Position numbers and translations under genes: made by a program
Notes under the pieces: model-generated
The model's database searches: none
Told to the model about the DNA's origin: nothing
Seen by the model: the letters and a program-made list of their open reading frames with translations, nothing else
Source: Eutreptiella sp. 'Long Island Sound 2002'
Lineage: Eukaryota > Euglenozoa > Euglenophyceae > Eutreptiales > Eutreptiaceae
Direction of reading: 5' to 3'
NCBI GenBank assembly: GCA_964036045.1
Contig: OZ038382.1
Span: 1,561,496-1,625,495 of the forward strand
Length of the DNA: 64,000 nucleotides
Shown here: piece by piece, positions 26,452 to 36,694 of the stretch
Layout: every line of letters starts with the position of its first letter
Position numbering within the stretch: position 1 is the stretch's first letter

Positions 26452-29396
26452 TGAAGCGGTACCCAGAACCCCATGGCCAGGTTACGGCATATAACCGGTC
26501 TCCGGTCCACTAACCCCATGCACGGCGTGTTCCGTGCCGTGAAGCCCCGCATCGGCAACCGATGCACCGCCAGCGGAGATTTGTGTATCAGAATATCAGG
26601 AATCAACAGGGTTTTATTTTCATATTGTTTCCGTCAATTTCTATGCTTCCGTTCCGATACTCACTGTTTTGACTGCTGGCGGTTGGTTCGCGACTTTACC
26701 GTAACCGCCAGTTTAACTGTTTATAATGGAAATTTTAACGTTATCCGTCACGAAGGCTCCAAAGTCGCCAGGAACTGCATGGATGCTTCCGCAATTTTCA
26801 TAATTAATACTCGCAACCTTAATCGGAATTTTTCAGGATGTCGAAATCGGATTTTCGACTTCGACATCCCCGCACTTGATTTGACCTCTTTCGAGTGGAC
26901 CTACGTGCTTCCGTATGCACGAATCAACTTCCCTTTTATCCTGCCCTCCATTTGTCTTAAAGATATGGGCAAAACAAAGTTGATTCGTGAGGCCACTTGT
27001 GAAGGTCATATCTCGTGCCGCTTGCGAGTGTTGACGATAAGGAAACGTGGGATGTATTCACAATACTCCCGACGTAATTTAGGAAGCTACATATGCCTTG
27101 CGTTTCTACACATGCGCGCTAGTGTAATGGATCATGGTCAAGAGGGTAGAGTTTGCGTCATAACTCAATGACCATGATATTGCGTGCGTTAAGATAACTT
27201 TCGAGTGTAGCGCGCAAGTGTTGGTGTTGCATAGGAACTCTCCTTGAGTTCCTATGAGCGATTAACACAAAGTTATGCCCTTGGAGGGGCATGACATATC
27301 GTGGTGGGAGCTACATTTTTGGGCAATATTTGGTATGTGCCATGTGTTGTGTTGCGTGCCCATTTGGCGGGCCCATTGCTCCAAGACAAGCCCGCCAATG
27401 GACCGCATATTGTGCAAGCCCCTTCTCCGTACTCCCTACGGTCAATTGCAAGCCTAACCTTCGTGAAGGGAAGCTTGTGCGGTGATCCCGAAGCGATGCG
27501 TTGGGAGCAAGGTGTGTGTTTTACAATTTTCCATATTTTCATGTGCCCACTTGGGAAGTAGCGCTCGTAACCTTTCAAGGCGCCCCAAGTGGAGCACATA
27601 TGTGGGATCGAAGGTCAATGGGGTCAAGTCATTGTGTATAGAAGGATTAAGTGATTGCACGATCCAAGCCGGGGATATTATAATGTAATTGTAGACCTTT
27701 CAAGGCACTTTTGTGTGTCATTGTGTCAATTTTGCCATTTTTGGCTCGTCATGATGTCAAGTGGCGACCGTGTATCTCAACGTCGCGCTCAATTGACATC
27801 ATGACCCAAGTATGATATGAGGGTACATACTTCGGTAGCCAACATATCTTGGACCCGGCGAATAACTCCTCTTAGGCTTGGCATACCGTGGCCGCCATGT
27901 TGGCGATTTGGGACTATCCCAAATCATGGGCTCACTTGGCGACCCTGCCATTCCCAATACCGGAGGAGTTGGGCGACGCCCCAAAGATATGTTGGACATA
28001 TATGACTTGATACCAATCCTATGGCACACTCCGGTCCGAGTCGGGCATGTGCCTCATTTGCCCCAACCATGAGTGTGCGCAATTTTGGCCATTTTGAGCA
28101 TTTTTCCACTTTCGCTGCCCGCCGTGCCCCATGTTCTAACCTTCGTGCACGCCGGACGCATGGACCAATGGACCATATATGACATGGGTGTTATGGGTAA
28201 TGGTCCCCATGGTCCACACACCACGTGGGCGAAGCGGAGCCGCCTTCGTTAAGGCGCTAGGCCAAATTGAGTATGGGCAACTTTGTCATTTTTGCATTTG
28301 TGGACCCAATTGGGATCGTCACCACGCCGAGTGGCATGGAGATCTTTGAGAGCCAAGGGCAGGGGAGTCTCCGTTGGACTCCCGGTGGATCACGTATGGA
28401 ATGCCGGATCCGATCTCCAAGCCGGCGTGGAGATATACTATTGGGAGCACACTGAATTTTGGCTCATTTCAAGCAGCCAAAATGACCCAATTTTGGGACC
28501 CCAATTTCCCCCTTCCGTGTGGTCAATTGGCGGCCCCATTTCTCTAAGCCCATAGGGAGCCCGGACCTAAATCCAAGTTGTACACTCAGATATAAGTCCT
28601 AGGTCCTGCCTCCTACCCTGTGAGCCATTGGCCTTACCTTGGCCGGGCGAGCCACGCATGGGAATGGTGCCAATTTTGGTGATTTTGGCATCATGACCCC
28701 ACTTGACTCATCCGTGTTGCCCTGATGCGGGGACCTCAGAGGGAACCAGGTTGGGTGAGGGCTCCAGGGAGTTCGTACTCGAAGGGCATAGGGTCAGTTG
28801 CCTCGTCTCTACCTCTGGCGGGTCCGGACGAGGGGTCAATTTTGGAGTTTTTCAAGCTAATTTCAGTCTGGGCTGAAACAGCCCATTTTCAGCTACCAAC
28901 TCCTGGGTGATAAGGGCGGAGCCATATCTCTGGTTCAGAGTGGAGTTGGGACCTGCCGTTAAGGGAGCATAGGGAGCCACTGTCGGTTGGCTTTGGAGCC
29001 CATTGGTTCCCAGGAACTCGCCTGTGGCTGTGCGGGACACCTCTCCCATTGGCAGGGTTTCAGGGTCCGGACTGAGCAGGGCATGGGTTGTGTTTGAGCC
29101 CCCGCCCCCATCAGCCACTGAGAGGGTCGGACCTGGGATTGGGATATGAGTCGGGACTGAGTGTCTGTTGTCCCTTGATGCCCTTACCCCAGTCCAGTCT
29201 TAACCCCATGTGTACATATCCTGATGTGTTGCTGTACATACTTTCGTTCCCTCTTGCAGAGTGGCAAGGATTCTGAAACGCTTTGTCACATGACACAGGC
29301 GTATTGATGCCCTTGTGAGCGTAGTGCCTTGCCTGCCTGCTCACCTGTGCGTGTCACCGCAGCGTCCCGTGGCCGGCCCCCCACGGGAACGCGTCA
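26452..29396 (+). repeat. Element A 3' LTR (2,945 bp)
   Basis: Direct copy of 12,209-15,153. Same length, same ends, about 99.8% identical by eye, with the same hairpins. The sequence after it (GGTCAGGCG) belongs to the interior of F. Confidence 0.95.
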
Positions 29397-29797
29397 GGTC
29401 AGGCGCTCCACGTTCTCCGTTGCACGCTCCCGTAGTACGGCCACGGCGCACACGAGTCTTTCCTCGTTAGGCTGCGCTGGCTTGGTCTCCCCGGACGTGG
29501 TCGGCGCTGGCTGGGGTCCCACTTGCTGGCTCGGCTCTGGCTTTGGCTCCGCTGGCTTGAGCTGCGCTGGCTTGGAGTTGGCTCCTCGACGCTTCGCTCG
29601 CTTCGCTTCGCGCTTGCGTTGGACGTGGTCATCTCTCTGACGGAACCAGTCTTCACCGTGGCAGTTGCTGTCCTCGTGACTCTGCGCAGCAGCATGGCAT
29701 CCGGCCTGTTCACAAGCACTGCACGGCATTGTCTTCCGCCTGAGACACAAGGGCAGGCAAGGGGGAACACTCACATGTCCCGGTATTAGAACTGTTT
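29397..29797 (-). other. Element F interior, 5' part, with Cys-rich ORF
   Basis: The 5' leader of F on the minus strand begins AAACAG right after the LTR, again without a TGG primer site. A 125-codon frame (29,394-29,774) encodes CSACEQAGCHAAAQSH ... CHGEDWF, which may bind zinc, then a strongly basic Arg/Lys stretch and a Lys/Pro/Glu-rich tail. It runs into the A junction with a stop supplied by A's LTR. This could be a minimal Gag-like RNA-binding protein of F. I do not recognise it and cannot tell it from chance with confidence. Confidence 0.45.
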
Positions 29798-30400
29798 TGA
29801 CGCGGGGGCCTCGGTCTGCGCCTTAGCACCAAGCCTTGGCGCTTTTTCACTTGCTGCTGAGCTCCCAGTTTTAGACGGCACTCGTGAGGTTTTCATTGAA
29901 AAGTCTTCGATGTTTCAAATCCACGATGATCTCCAAAACCGTCAAGTGCTGCTTTTCCAAAACTTCTCACTGGAGCTCCTCCCAAACTCCCTGGCAATAA
30001 GGCGAAGACACGTGGTCGTTCTTGCTTTTATGCATTGCTTTGACAAACAGTTCTAAGAACCTTGCCCGGCTCTTCGCACCATGTCTCCTGCACATGAAAC
30101 ACATGCAGGGCAGACAGGCGCAAATAGAGACTATTTGCGAGTATTAACATGCATACGCGGCGGTGCTCTTGGCCGCTCTTCACGTGCACGGACACATGTC
30201 TAATCTGTCCAGAATAACTCGGTATATGCGGAAATTAATAAAAATAACTATAAAAAACCTTGCCAAAAGCAGTAAAACTGCCAGGCGCTGAGGCCATGCA
30301 GATCTCTGAAAATCATAAGATGTCGCCATTCTGCGCTTATGTTCTGCAGCAGAGCGCGGCGACTTTAGCGGGCAATCGCGGTCTCTCTGAACCCGCTTCA
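29798..30400 (-). repeat. Element F right (5') LTR
   Basis: The 603-bp intact LTR on the plus strand begins TGACGCGGGGGCC and ends CCCGCTTCA; the TSD GCTA follows at 30,401-30,404. Differences from the left LTR are few (for example near 29,812-29,830 and 30,030), suggesting F is a few percent diverged at most. Confidence 0.92.
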
Positions 30401-30404
30401 GCTA

Positions 30405-31139
30405 TTCCTAGGGCGCCCGGTTCGGTTCCTACATGCCCCCTATCCAGAGGACACCCATTCCTCTGTGGGTGAATGGGTCCAAGAGCAACAAGCGAAGGTG
30501 GACAAGGCCAAGGCTATGCTCCAGAGAGTGAGGGAGCATCAGTGGAACAAGAAGAACAAGCACCGAGTACCGGCCACCTACCAAGAGGGGGACTGGGTGC
30601 TGGTGCACCACAGTCGACTACCCGCCTATCCACGCTCTACCAGCGATGACCCATACTTCGGGCCGTACAAGATTCTATCAGTGGATGGACACCGTATCAC
30701 CGTGCGGTGTTCTCCCCGTCTAGGGGGGACCCTGGTGTGCGCTGCTCAACATCTGAAGCGCTACTATGATCCTGAAGACCTCTGTGGGGAAGAATGGGAG
30801 CTTAACGACGAGGAGATCGCCGCCCCAGACCTACAAGGGGCTGCCAGCCCTATGGAAGTTGAAGGTGAACTCCCCGACATGAACGCCGAGGAGATGGCTA
30901 AGGAGGGCTTCTACCTGGTGAAGTTTGTCCTACACCACCGCTATCGCCAGGGTTGGCGCTTCCCCACCCTCTTGGAAGGGTTGGGAGTCAGAGAGGCCAC
31001 CTGGGAGCCCTTCTCTGCGTTTGTTCTACCTGAGGGACGGATAAACTCAGCTCTGGTTGACTACTTGTCCCAGAACGACCTTGGTGAGTTGCTGAGGCTC
31101 GCTGAGACGATTGCCTCCAAGACGAAAGTTAGGGACTGA
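30405..31139 (+). pseudogene. Element G: integrase C-terminus and chromodomain-like module
   Basis: This frame continues the integrase at 1,705-2,615 in phase once F and one GCTA are removed. It begins LFLGRPVRFLHAPYPEDT, a typical end of the Ty3 integrase core region, followed by a Lys/Gln-rich helix, a GPY/F-like module (EGDWVLVHHSRLP ... YFGPYKILSVDG, about 30,585-30,690), an acidic linker, and a chromodomain-like segment (about 30,910-31,070; FYLVKFVLHHRYRQGW ... TWEPFSAFV). Chromodomains read histone marks; here the central part is longer than usual. It ends at a TGA near 31,137. The frame has stayed open, so disruption by F is not ancient. Confidence 0.82.
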
Positions 31140-33332
31140 ACCTTACCCCTAAGTGTGCTACGTATGTCGGTGTGTGTCTCACTTCTCTCCCGGGCGTGGC
31201 TCCCGGATCAACTGGCTTCGCTGATGTCGGACCGAAGGTCCTAGTCAGTTACTAGTACCACTCCTATGGCGCCCAATTTCTGTGCTGGCGCCTATCCTTG
31301 GGGGAAGACGGCAAAAGCCCTACCTACTAGAGGGGAGGGGTGGCCAAGTGTGCTAAGGGCATACAAAACGCCCATTTTTGCTAAAGGCCAAAAGCTAACG
31401 CACTCCCCTGCCCACGAGGAAAAGCACACAGGACAGGGGACACCACTACTCTACACACTCTACCTACAGTGGCACCATCCTGGTGGGCGAGCGCTACTGC
31501 AACTGGCTCAAGCCCCCACTCAGGATTACCACTCCTACACTCACGCTCTACTGGGTGGTGTTGATGAACAAAGTCGTGGGTCCTAATGACCCTCCTGTGA
31601 AGAAGACAAGAGAACACAGTGCTGCTAAGCAACTGTGGCCTAACAGGGACGCCACAACGCGTTTCCCTGCTAGGGCTTGGAGGGAAGGGGTGCTCTTGTT
31701 GCGTGCACAGCGTGAATGTCGATGGAGTCGAACTGCCCTCGCCACTCCTGGCTGAGGCGCAGTTGATTGATTGTGTGATCAGCGCCCCTGTTTAGCAGGG
31801 GCAGAAAGATGGGATAGCCGCCGAAGGCAGCTTCTGCGTGCACCAATCACCCTACCTGCCGACCTGAAAAGCAAAGGCCAATGAAGGGGTGTTTGCCGCT
31901 GAGGAACCAAGCCACACTCCACGTATTATACGCTTCTCAGTGTGACCTATAATACGCTGTCCTCAAACACCCCTGTCAAGCAAGCAAGCGTTAAGAGACT
32001 CCTCATGTTCTCTTACAGAACGTACCGAGGAGCCCCTGGGTAACCTAAACAAGGTTTACCGTGCGCATTTCGCGTGGCCTACCCTTTAATGTGTGTGTGA
32101 ATGCACGAGCATGCACGAGTTTGCGAACAACCTGTGCCAATCACTGTTTGCTTTACAAATCTAACCCACGATCACGAACTCCACCAGGGGGTGGCCCCTC
32201 CTGGGCTTACTCACCTTACCTACCGCTGGAGAGTGAAGCAAGGTGAGGAGAAAAACGAGGCGCAAGCGAAAAACGTCGCTATACACTTGTGTGTATGTCT
32301 AATCACCCTGATCTGACCTCTAATCATCTGCAATCTTTCTAATCTAGCCTTCTATCGTTGGTTAGCTCTGCTACAAGACTCGTTCACGGAGACACGAGAC
32401 GAGCAATGTGCATGCTGCATACGAAACGAGCACACCTGAGGTTTATACCTGATTCATTGAAGTCATTTTCTTATTTTTGGAATTCTTGGATTTTTGATTC
32501 TTTCTGTCAGTGTGGGTGGGATCTGTATGGTTATTTATTTATGTGTGTCTCGTGATTTTCCTGTCTACGTGAGACATACGTTTATAATCTCAGCATTTCT
32601 GAATTTTCCGGCGCTTCGCTAGGAGCCGCTCCTGCGCGCCGCTTTTTTCTGCGTAGGAATTTCTTGATTTAAAAATCGAGAGATGACTACAATTTTTATA
32701 AAACTGTGCATCTGATGCACAATTGGATTCTGCTCAGGTGTGTTGTCTTAGAAAAGTTCTAGGCCGTCATTTGACGAATTTAGGTGTTTTCGCTTCGCGC
32801 TTGCGTGGATTGGTCCAAAATTCTGCCATTCCTGTCTGTACAGATACCCACGCGCAGCCTCGCCGAGTAGGCCGTGTTCTGGCCGAAACGCAGCAGCCTG
32901 GAGAGACTGAGCAGAACCCAAGACTCCACCAAGGGGCAATGTAATTTTTTTGACGACTCCCTTCGCCCTAAGTCAGGTCACAGGTCGCCTGCAGGTTTAC
33001 GAGAACCCATGCGAGTGTGTATATTGCGTCTTGCATTGGGTTTATGTCGCGCTGCGTCTTGGAGGGAGGGATGCACATGCACATGTTTTTGGCATGCACC
33101 CAACCTAACCCAACCAAGCAACAGGAACCCCGGCAGCGCCATGAGCGCTGAGCTTTCTGTAGGAAAAGTCAGGAACACAGCAGCAAAAAGGCGCCAGCCA
33201 TGGTGAGCGCCCATTTTCCAGTGTTAGGGAAGCTATAGGTATTTCAAAGTAGATGTGGAAACCAAGGAAAGGCCAAGGAAAAAATTCCTTTTTCCTGAGA
33301 GTGCGACAGTGGTGGCCACCACAGCACAAGGG
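31140..33332. other. Gene-free stretch, probably element G 3' UTR/LTR and unclassified DNA
   Basis: I find no supported gene in these 2.2 kb. AGAGGGGAGGGG at 31,329-31,340 followed by TGG is a possible polypurine tract and LTR start for G, but no second LTR is in the window to test this. Hairpins are visible: GCCCCTG/CAGGGGC (31,784-31,802) and a CTCCTC...GAGGAG structure (about 32,001-32,035) with an inner GTTCT/AGAAC stem. From about 32,340 the sequence turns AT-rich. Confidence 0.5.
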
Positions 33333-34128
33333 GGGAGTAAGAAAAAGTGCTTTTCCAATGCTTTAGGGTATACTTTAGTTGTATTAGAGGTGCTCTAAGC
33401 ACACAGGCATTTCTATCTTAGTATTGGCCCCGCCAAAAGTGGTGAAAACACATTTTGACCTATGGAACCAAACACTCAATCAGGATATGGAGTGGACCCC
33501 TTAATCCCCTATCAATGTGAGGCTATTCATCTTTTCCTGAGTTAACTGAGAACTGACATATCCAGGGCAGAGCCTATGAATTTATCTATGTTTTCTCATG
33601 AATTCTTAGCTATCCTAGTGGTATGCACCCTAGGGGGCTGGGCACCTCTTTTTGAGAGGTCCTGGGTTCAATTCCCGGTCAGCCTAGCTAAGTAGGAAGA
33701 TCCCATGTGACATGGCAGTGACCTCATCGCCACATGCCCTGCGACCTCAGCACATATGGGACCCAAAGCGAAGAGTGCACATCTCCTGAGATGGCACTAT
33801 GGAGATTGAGTGACTATGGGGCAGTTTTCCAACTCTTTTTCCAAAACATTTGAACTATCTTTGTAAATATGCAATCCGATTTTGCCCTGAGTTGCAGTTT
33901 CTGTGAATATTCTTACATCTTCCACTGTTTACACTGCAGCCCTTCATGCTTTGATCCTGAGTCTCTTCTACTTGCTTATCTCTGGCTTGGGCTATCCTGG
34001 ATTGATGGTATTTCAGCAAACAAAACAATTTACTCATCAAAAACAAGCAGCAGGAAACCCTACACCAGCAGCAAGCAGCAGGAGAGGCACAACAAACACA
34101 CAGTGTTGAAATCACTATAAAACTTTCT
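33333..34128 (+). repeat. Dispersed repeat R1, copy 2
   Basis: This stretch is the reverse complement partner of 917-1,704. Shared edges are GGGAGTAAGAAAAAGTGC on the left and CACTATAAAACTTTCT on the right; those edges are weakly complementary to each other. It contains a tRNA-like block in the middle. No coding potential is shared with copy 1. Confidence 0.7.
33607..33687 (+). promoter_or_regulatory. tRNA-like block (possible RNA polymerase III promoter) in R1
   Basis: TAGCTATCCTAGTGG (33,607-33,621) resembles an A box and GGTTCAATTCC (33,665-33,675) fits the B-box consensus. Between them ACCTC-TTTTTGA-GAGGT looks like an anticodon arm, and CTGGG...CCCGG forms a T arm. No matching acceptor stem and almost no variable loop, so this is not a working tRNA gene. 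The block is highly conserved in copy 1 (1,351-1,432, minus strand). It suggests a tRNA-derived SINE part. Confidence 0.45.
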
Positions 34129-34602
34129 CACCTCATCCCTCACTGCATGGCCGTCAAGGCAAGCGTTTGACTAGTGACGTATTCTACTCTCCATTCGGAT
34201 TGCATTTCATTCATTTCTTTCAATGAGGTCACTCATTCTTTGCATTTTACTTTGCAAATCTTAAATTTCATACTTATTGCATTACTTCCTTATTGCACAG
34301 GCTTGCCAATAACACTCAACATGCAATATGGTCCGTAATTGATCTGCCCTACGCAGTTCTATGAGCACCTTTGCTCAATAGACCCCGAGCTTTGGTTCGC
34401 CGACGAACAATCAATTCGTATCCCCTCAAATTTTGCTGCTTAACTGCAAGTTGTGACGAATGAATCTCTTTTTCCAACCCTCGCGATCATTGATCTAGGT
34501 CATTTGGTCTGAAGAGCTAGTTTGTCCTCAAATTTGCTACCGAACCACTGCGGGTACGTTCCGCTTTGTTAACTTTCGCTAGATCGCCTGGTACAGCCTC
34601 AA
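34129..34602. other. AT-rich DNA with no feature seen
   Basis: The sequence between R1 copy 2 and the LTR of C matches nothing else in the window. It may be original host DNA, or an even older element. CTCAA (34,598-34,602) would be the left target duplication of C; its partner lies beyond the window. Confidence 0.4.
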
Positions 34603-35082
34603 TGTAACCGCTGCATAGTGGTTGATCTTTGTTGTAACTGCGAAGCCTGTAGCCTTGATGCCCCAGGGGTCGTAACGCCCGACACTGCCCCTGATATCTC
34701 CGAACCCACATAACCCTCTTCAGACCCATATCCAGCCTCTGGGAGCGACATATGCGAAGCACTTGTAAGTCCTTTGAACTCCATGGTGGAATATGAAGAG
34801 TACGAAAACCCGGTCTACAAAAATGGAGCAGACATAGAATCTCAATGCGCATTCATCGCACATAATGACACAACGTGAAATCATTCGAAATAATTTAAAT
34901 AAATCCGATTGGGAAATCACGAAAGACAAATGCGACTCGACGCGCGCTCACAGGCGACATCTGGCGGCGAACGGAAAACATGAAATGAAGCGGAAAATTT
35001 ACTGCACTAATGTACATCTGAGAATCATTGAAATTCTGATCACATCAGTGTATAATTGAGTGCTGTCACTGCTGCCGTTACA
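34603..35082 (-). repeat. Element C 3' LTR (about 480 bp)
   Basis: On the minus strand this begins TGTAACGGCAGC at 35,082, directly after AGAGGAGGAG, a polypurine tract, and ends CAGCGGTTACA at 34,603, giving inverted ends TGTAACNGC/GCNGTTACA. Only one LTR is in the window, so the call rests on the ends, the polypurine tract and the position behind pol. Confidence 0.75.
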
Positions 35083-36427
35083 CTCCTCCTCTGAAAACAT
35101 ACGCCAGTATGTCAGGCTGGGTCAAGTGAAGTGAAAGAAACGGCGAAAGTGACCAAAAACCGACTAATCTAAGGCAAAATGTGTGAAATTGAGCTGAATT
35201 GAGCAAAATTGTGCTGAGATCTGTGCTTCGCGACAGCCATCGACTTGAATGAAACGCATAGGTACCTCAGGGCATACAGAAAAAGCTTCGTTCAAGCTCG
35301 AAAATTCGAAAATTGAAAGTCTGAGTGAAGAATGTACATGATGATCCATGATCCATGATTCATGATGAAATCAGGATCTGACATCCCACTGCCAGAAAAC
35401 AGAAAACGAGCGTCGCCATGTCGTCGAGCGTCAAAAAATAGGGTATCCCTTCATGCAGTCCAAGATATGTGAAACTGGCCCGTGTCATTTGCAGTCATGA
35501 GACCAGATGCCAGATTATGGTACAAAATGTGCCTGAATTGAGACCAAATCCAGTGAATTGCACACGGATTGAGGTTGGCGAAATCTGCAACAAGCCAATA
35601 CAGGTCCAATTCATTGTCGATAGACTCTGTGTAGTGTGTTGAACGGAAATCCAGTTCCCATTCATAGCCAATCCAGGTCAAATCCTCATGATGATGATGA
35701 ATCCCATGATGGAAATCCAATCATTTAAAGTAATGATAGCCAAGAAAACCCAGTGGGGTATCCCCACACTGTCAGTATTGTTCCCAGGGCTTCATGTTTA
35801 ATCCAGTATGAGCCAGAATGGGTAATTGACTCGTTATAGTCCCAGAATGTATAAGCATCCAACGCTTGGTACTGGGAATTTGCCAAAATTGAGCTGATTC
35901 TGAGGGGAATTCCAACACAATCCACAGATGAACAGCGAGTCGACACAAGTAAGAACACCATCGTCGTCACTTGGTCTATATAAGCCCTTTGACAGTGGTC
36001 GATTGGAAAACAAACCAACTGTCTCAATGTAAGAGCTGATGGAAATGACATTCTGAGCAGATCCGTCAAACACATGAAATGGATCAGACTCAGTCATGTG
36101 CCAGAATCTCTGTAATGAGCACGAACTCGAACGAGTCCTTCCCAAGGTGAGTAGGGGGGTCGAGCCGACAGCTAAACACTATAGTGTCGTCGTGGTTGAA
36201 GATAATGGCCTTTCGGATCTTCGGATGGGAATCATCTACAATGAAGCACATGATTCACATGATGACCATGATGAGAATGATGGATGGAATGACCAGGATG
36301 ACCCCAGAATGTCCCATCATCTGTCCATCGAACCACATAGACGATGCGTCAGGACTGTAGTGTCCCCATGCCAAGGGTATATGTTGACCGTAAACCTTTT
36401 CGAAAGTTACGGCGACCCAAATTCTGA
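35083..36427 (-). other. Element C 3' UTR and polypurine tract
   Basis: The polypurine tract AGAGGAGGAG (minus strand, 35,083-35,092) touches the LTR. The remaining 1.3 kb is AT-rich, with repeats of ATGATG/CATGAT (about 35,335-35,365, 35,688-35,710 and 36,240-36,290) and no supported gene. Confidence 0.65.
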
Positions 36428-36694
36428 TCAGAGCTTGTCTCGAATAGATTCTGCCACAATTGGAGCTTCTTCTCGGGCTTGTAAGTCTTCCTTGGTGACA
36501 CAATCTTTGATCAGCGAGAGCTCACGGTCAATCTCAGGGTGTTTCTTCAGGAACTTGATGAAAGTGTCCGTATACCCATGGATAAAACTTGAAGCTGGCT
36601 CCCATTTGTCTTCTTCTGGACCGAATCCTTTCCATCTGCACAGAAAGTACCACTTGTTTCGAGCATTCTTCTTGTAATCAAGGATCTTCTCCAA
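36428..36694 (-). pseudogene. Element C chromodomain, behind an in-frame stop
   Basis: Reading starts right after the TAG that closes the integrase frame, in the same phase. LEKILDYKKN ... WYFLCRWKGFGPEEDKWEP (about 36,690-36,600) is a clear chromodomain, with the aromatic residues expected for histone-tail binding, followed by a helix (TFIKFLKKHPEI). A single base change from CAG or a sense codon would give TAG, so this looks like a nonsense mutation, though regulated readthrough is possible. It ends at 36,428. Confidence 0.8.

Larger units (their letters stand above)
12209..29396 (+). mobile_element. Element A: giant, apparently intact Ty3/gypsy chromovirus
   Basis: Two direct 2,945-bp LTRs (TGAAGCGG...CGCGTCA) enclose 11.3 kb with a leader, Gag, Pol and a 1.5-kb 3' UTR, giving 17,188 bp. 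Pol order is protease, DIRS-methyltransferase-like domain, RT, RNase H, integrase, chromodomain; RT before integrase plus a C-terminal chromodomain defines a Ty3/gypsy chromovirus. I count only about five differences between the LTRs, so insertion was recent, and Gag and Pol are open apart from the conserved UAG between them. No target duplication is seen: the flanks are ACAC (12,205-12,208) and GGTC (29,397-29,400), although relatives B, D and F make 4-bp TSDs. A therefore probably formed or was trimmed by recombination after insertion in F. Confidence 0.95.
2616..30400 (-). mobile_element. Element F: non-autonomous LTR retrotransposon, itself invaded by H and A
   Basis: F is bounded by two 603-bp LTRs (left copy split by the LINE) and flanked by the 4-bp duplication GCTA at 2,612-2,615 and 30,401-30,404. 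On the minus strand the LTR begins TGAAGCGGG and ends CGCGTCA. A polypurine tract (AACCAGGGGGG, minus strand, 11,394-11,404) lies against the left LTR, so F reads leftward and the left LTR is the 3' one. Without the nested H and A, F is about 2.4 kb with a 1.2-kb interior that has only short ORFs and no RT or integrase. Its LTR ends, polypurine tract and TSD length match those of A, B and D, so I infer mobilisation by an A/B-type element. Confidence 0.88.

Noticed and set aside
33607-33687. Functional tRNA gene (Lys-like anticodon loop TTTTTGA)
   Set aside because: No acceptor stem can be formed, the variable loop is almost absent and the A box is stretched. It is at most tRNA-derived.
917-34128. 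R1 copies as terminal inverted repeats of one 33-kb DNA transposon
   Set aside because: No target duplication at the outer edges, no transposase, and the inner content is an already broken Ty3 element. The copies are also about 10% diverged.
36096-36677. Plus-strand 193-codon frame over the C chromodomain
   Set aside because: It is antisense to a clear chromodomain and has no recognisable content of its own.
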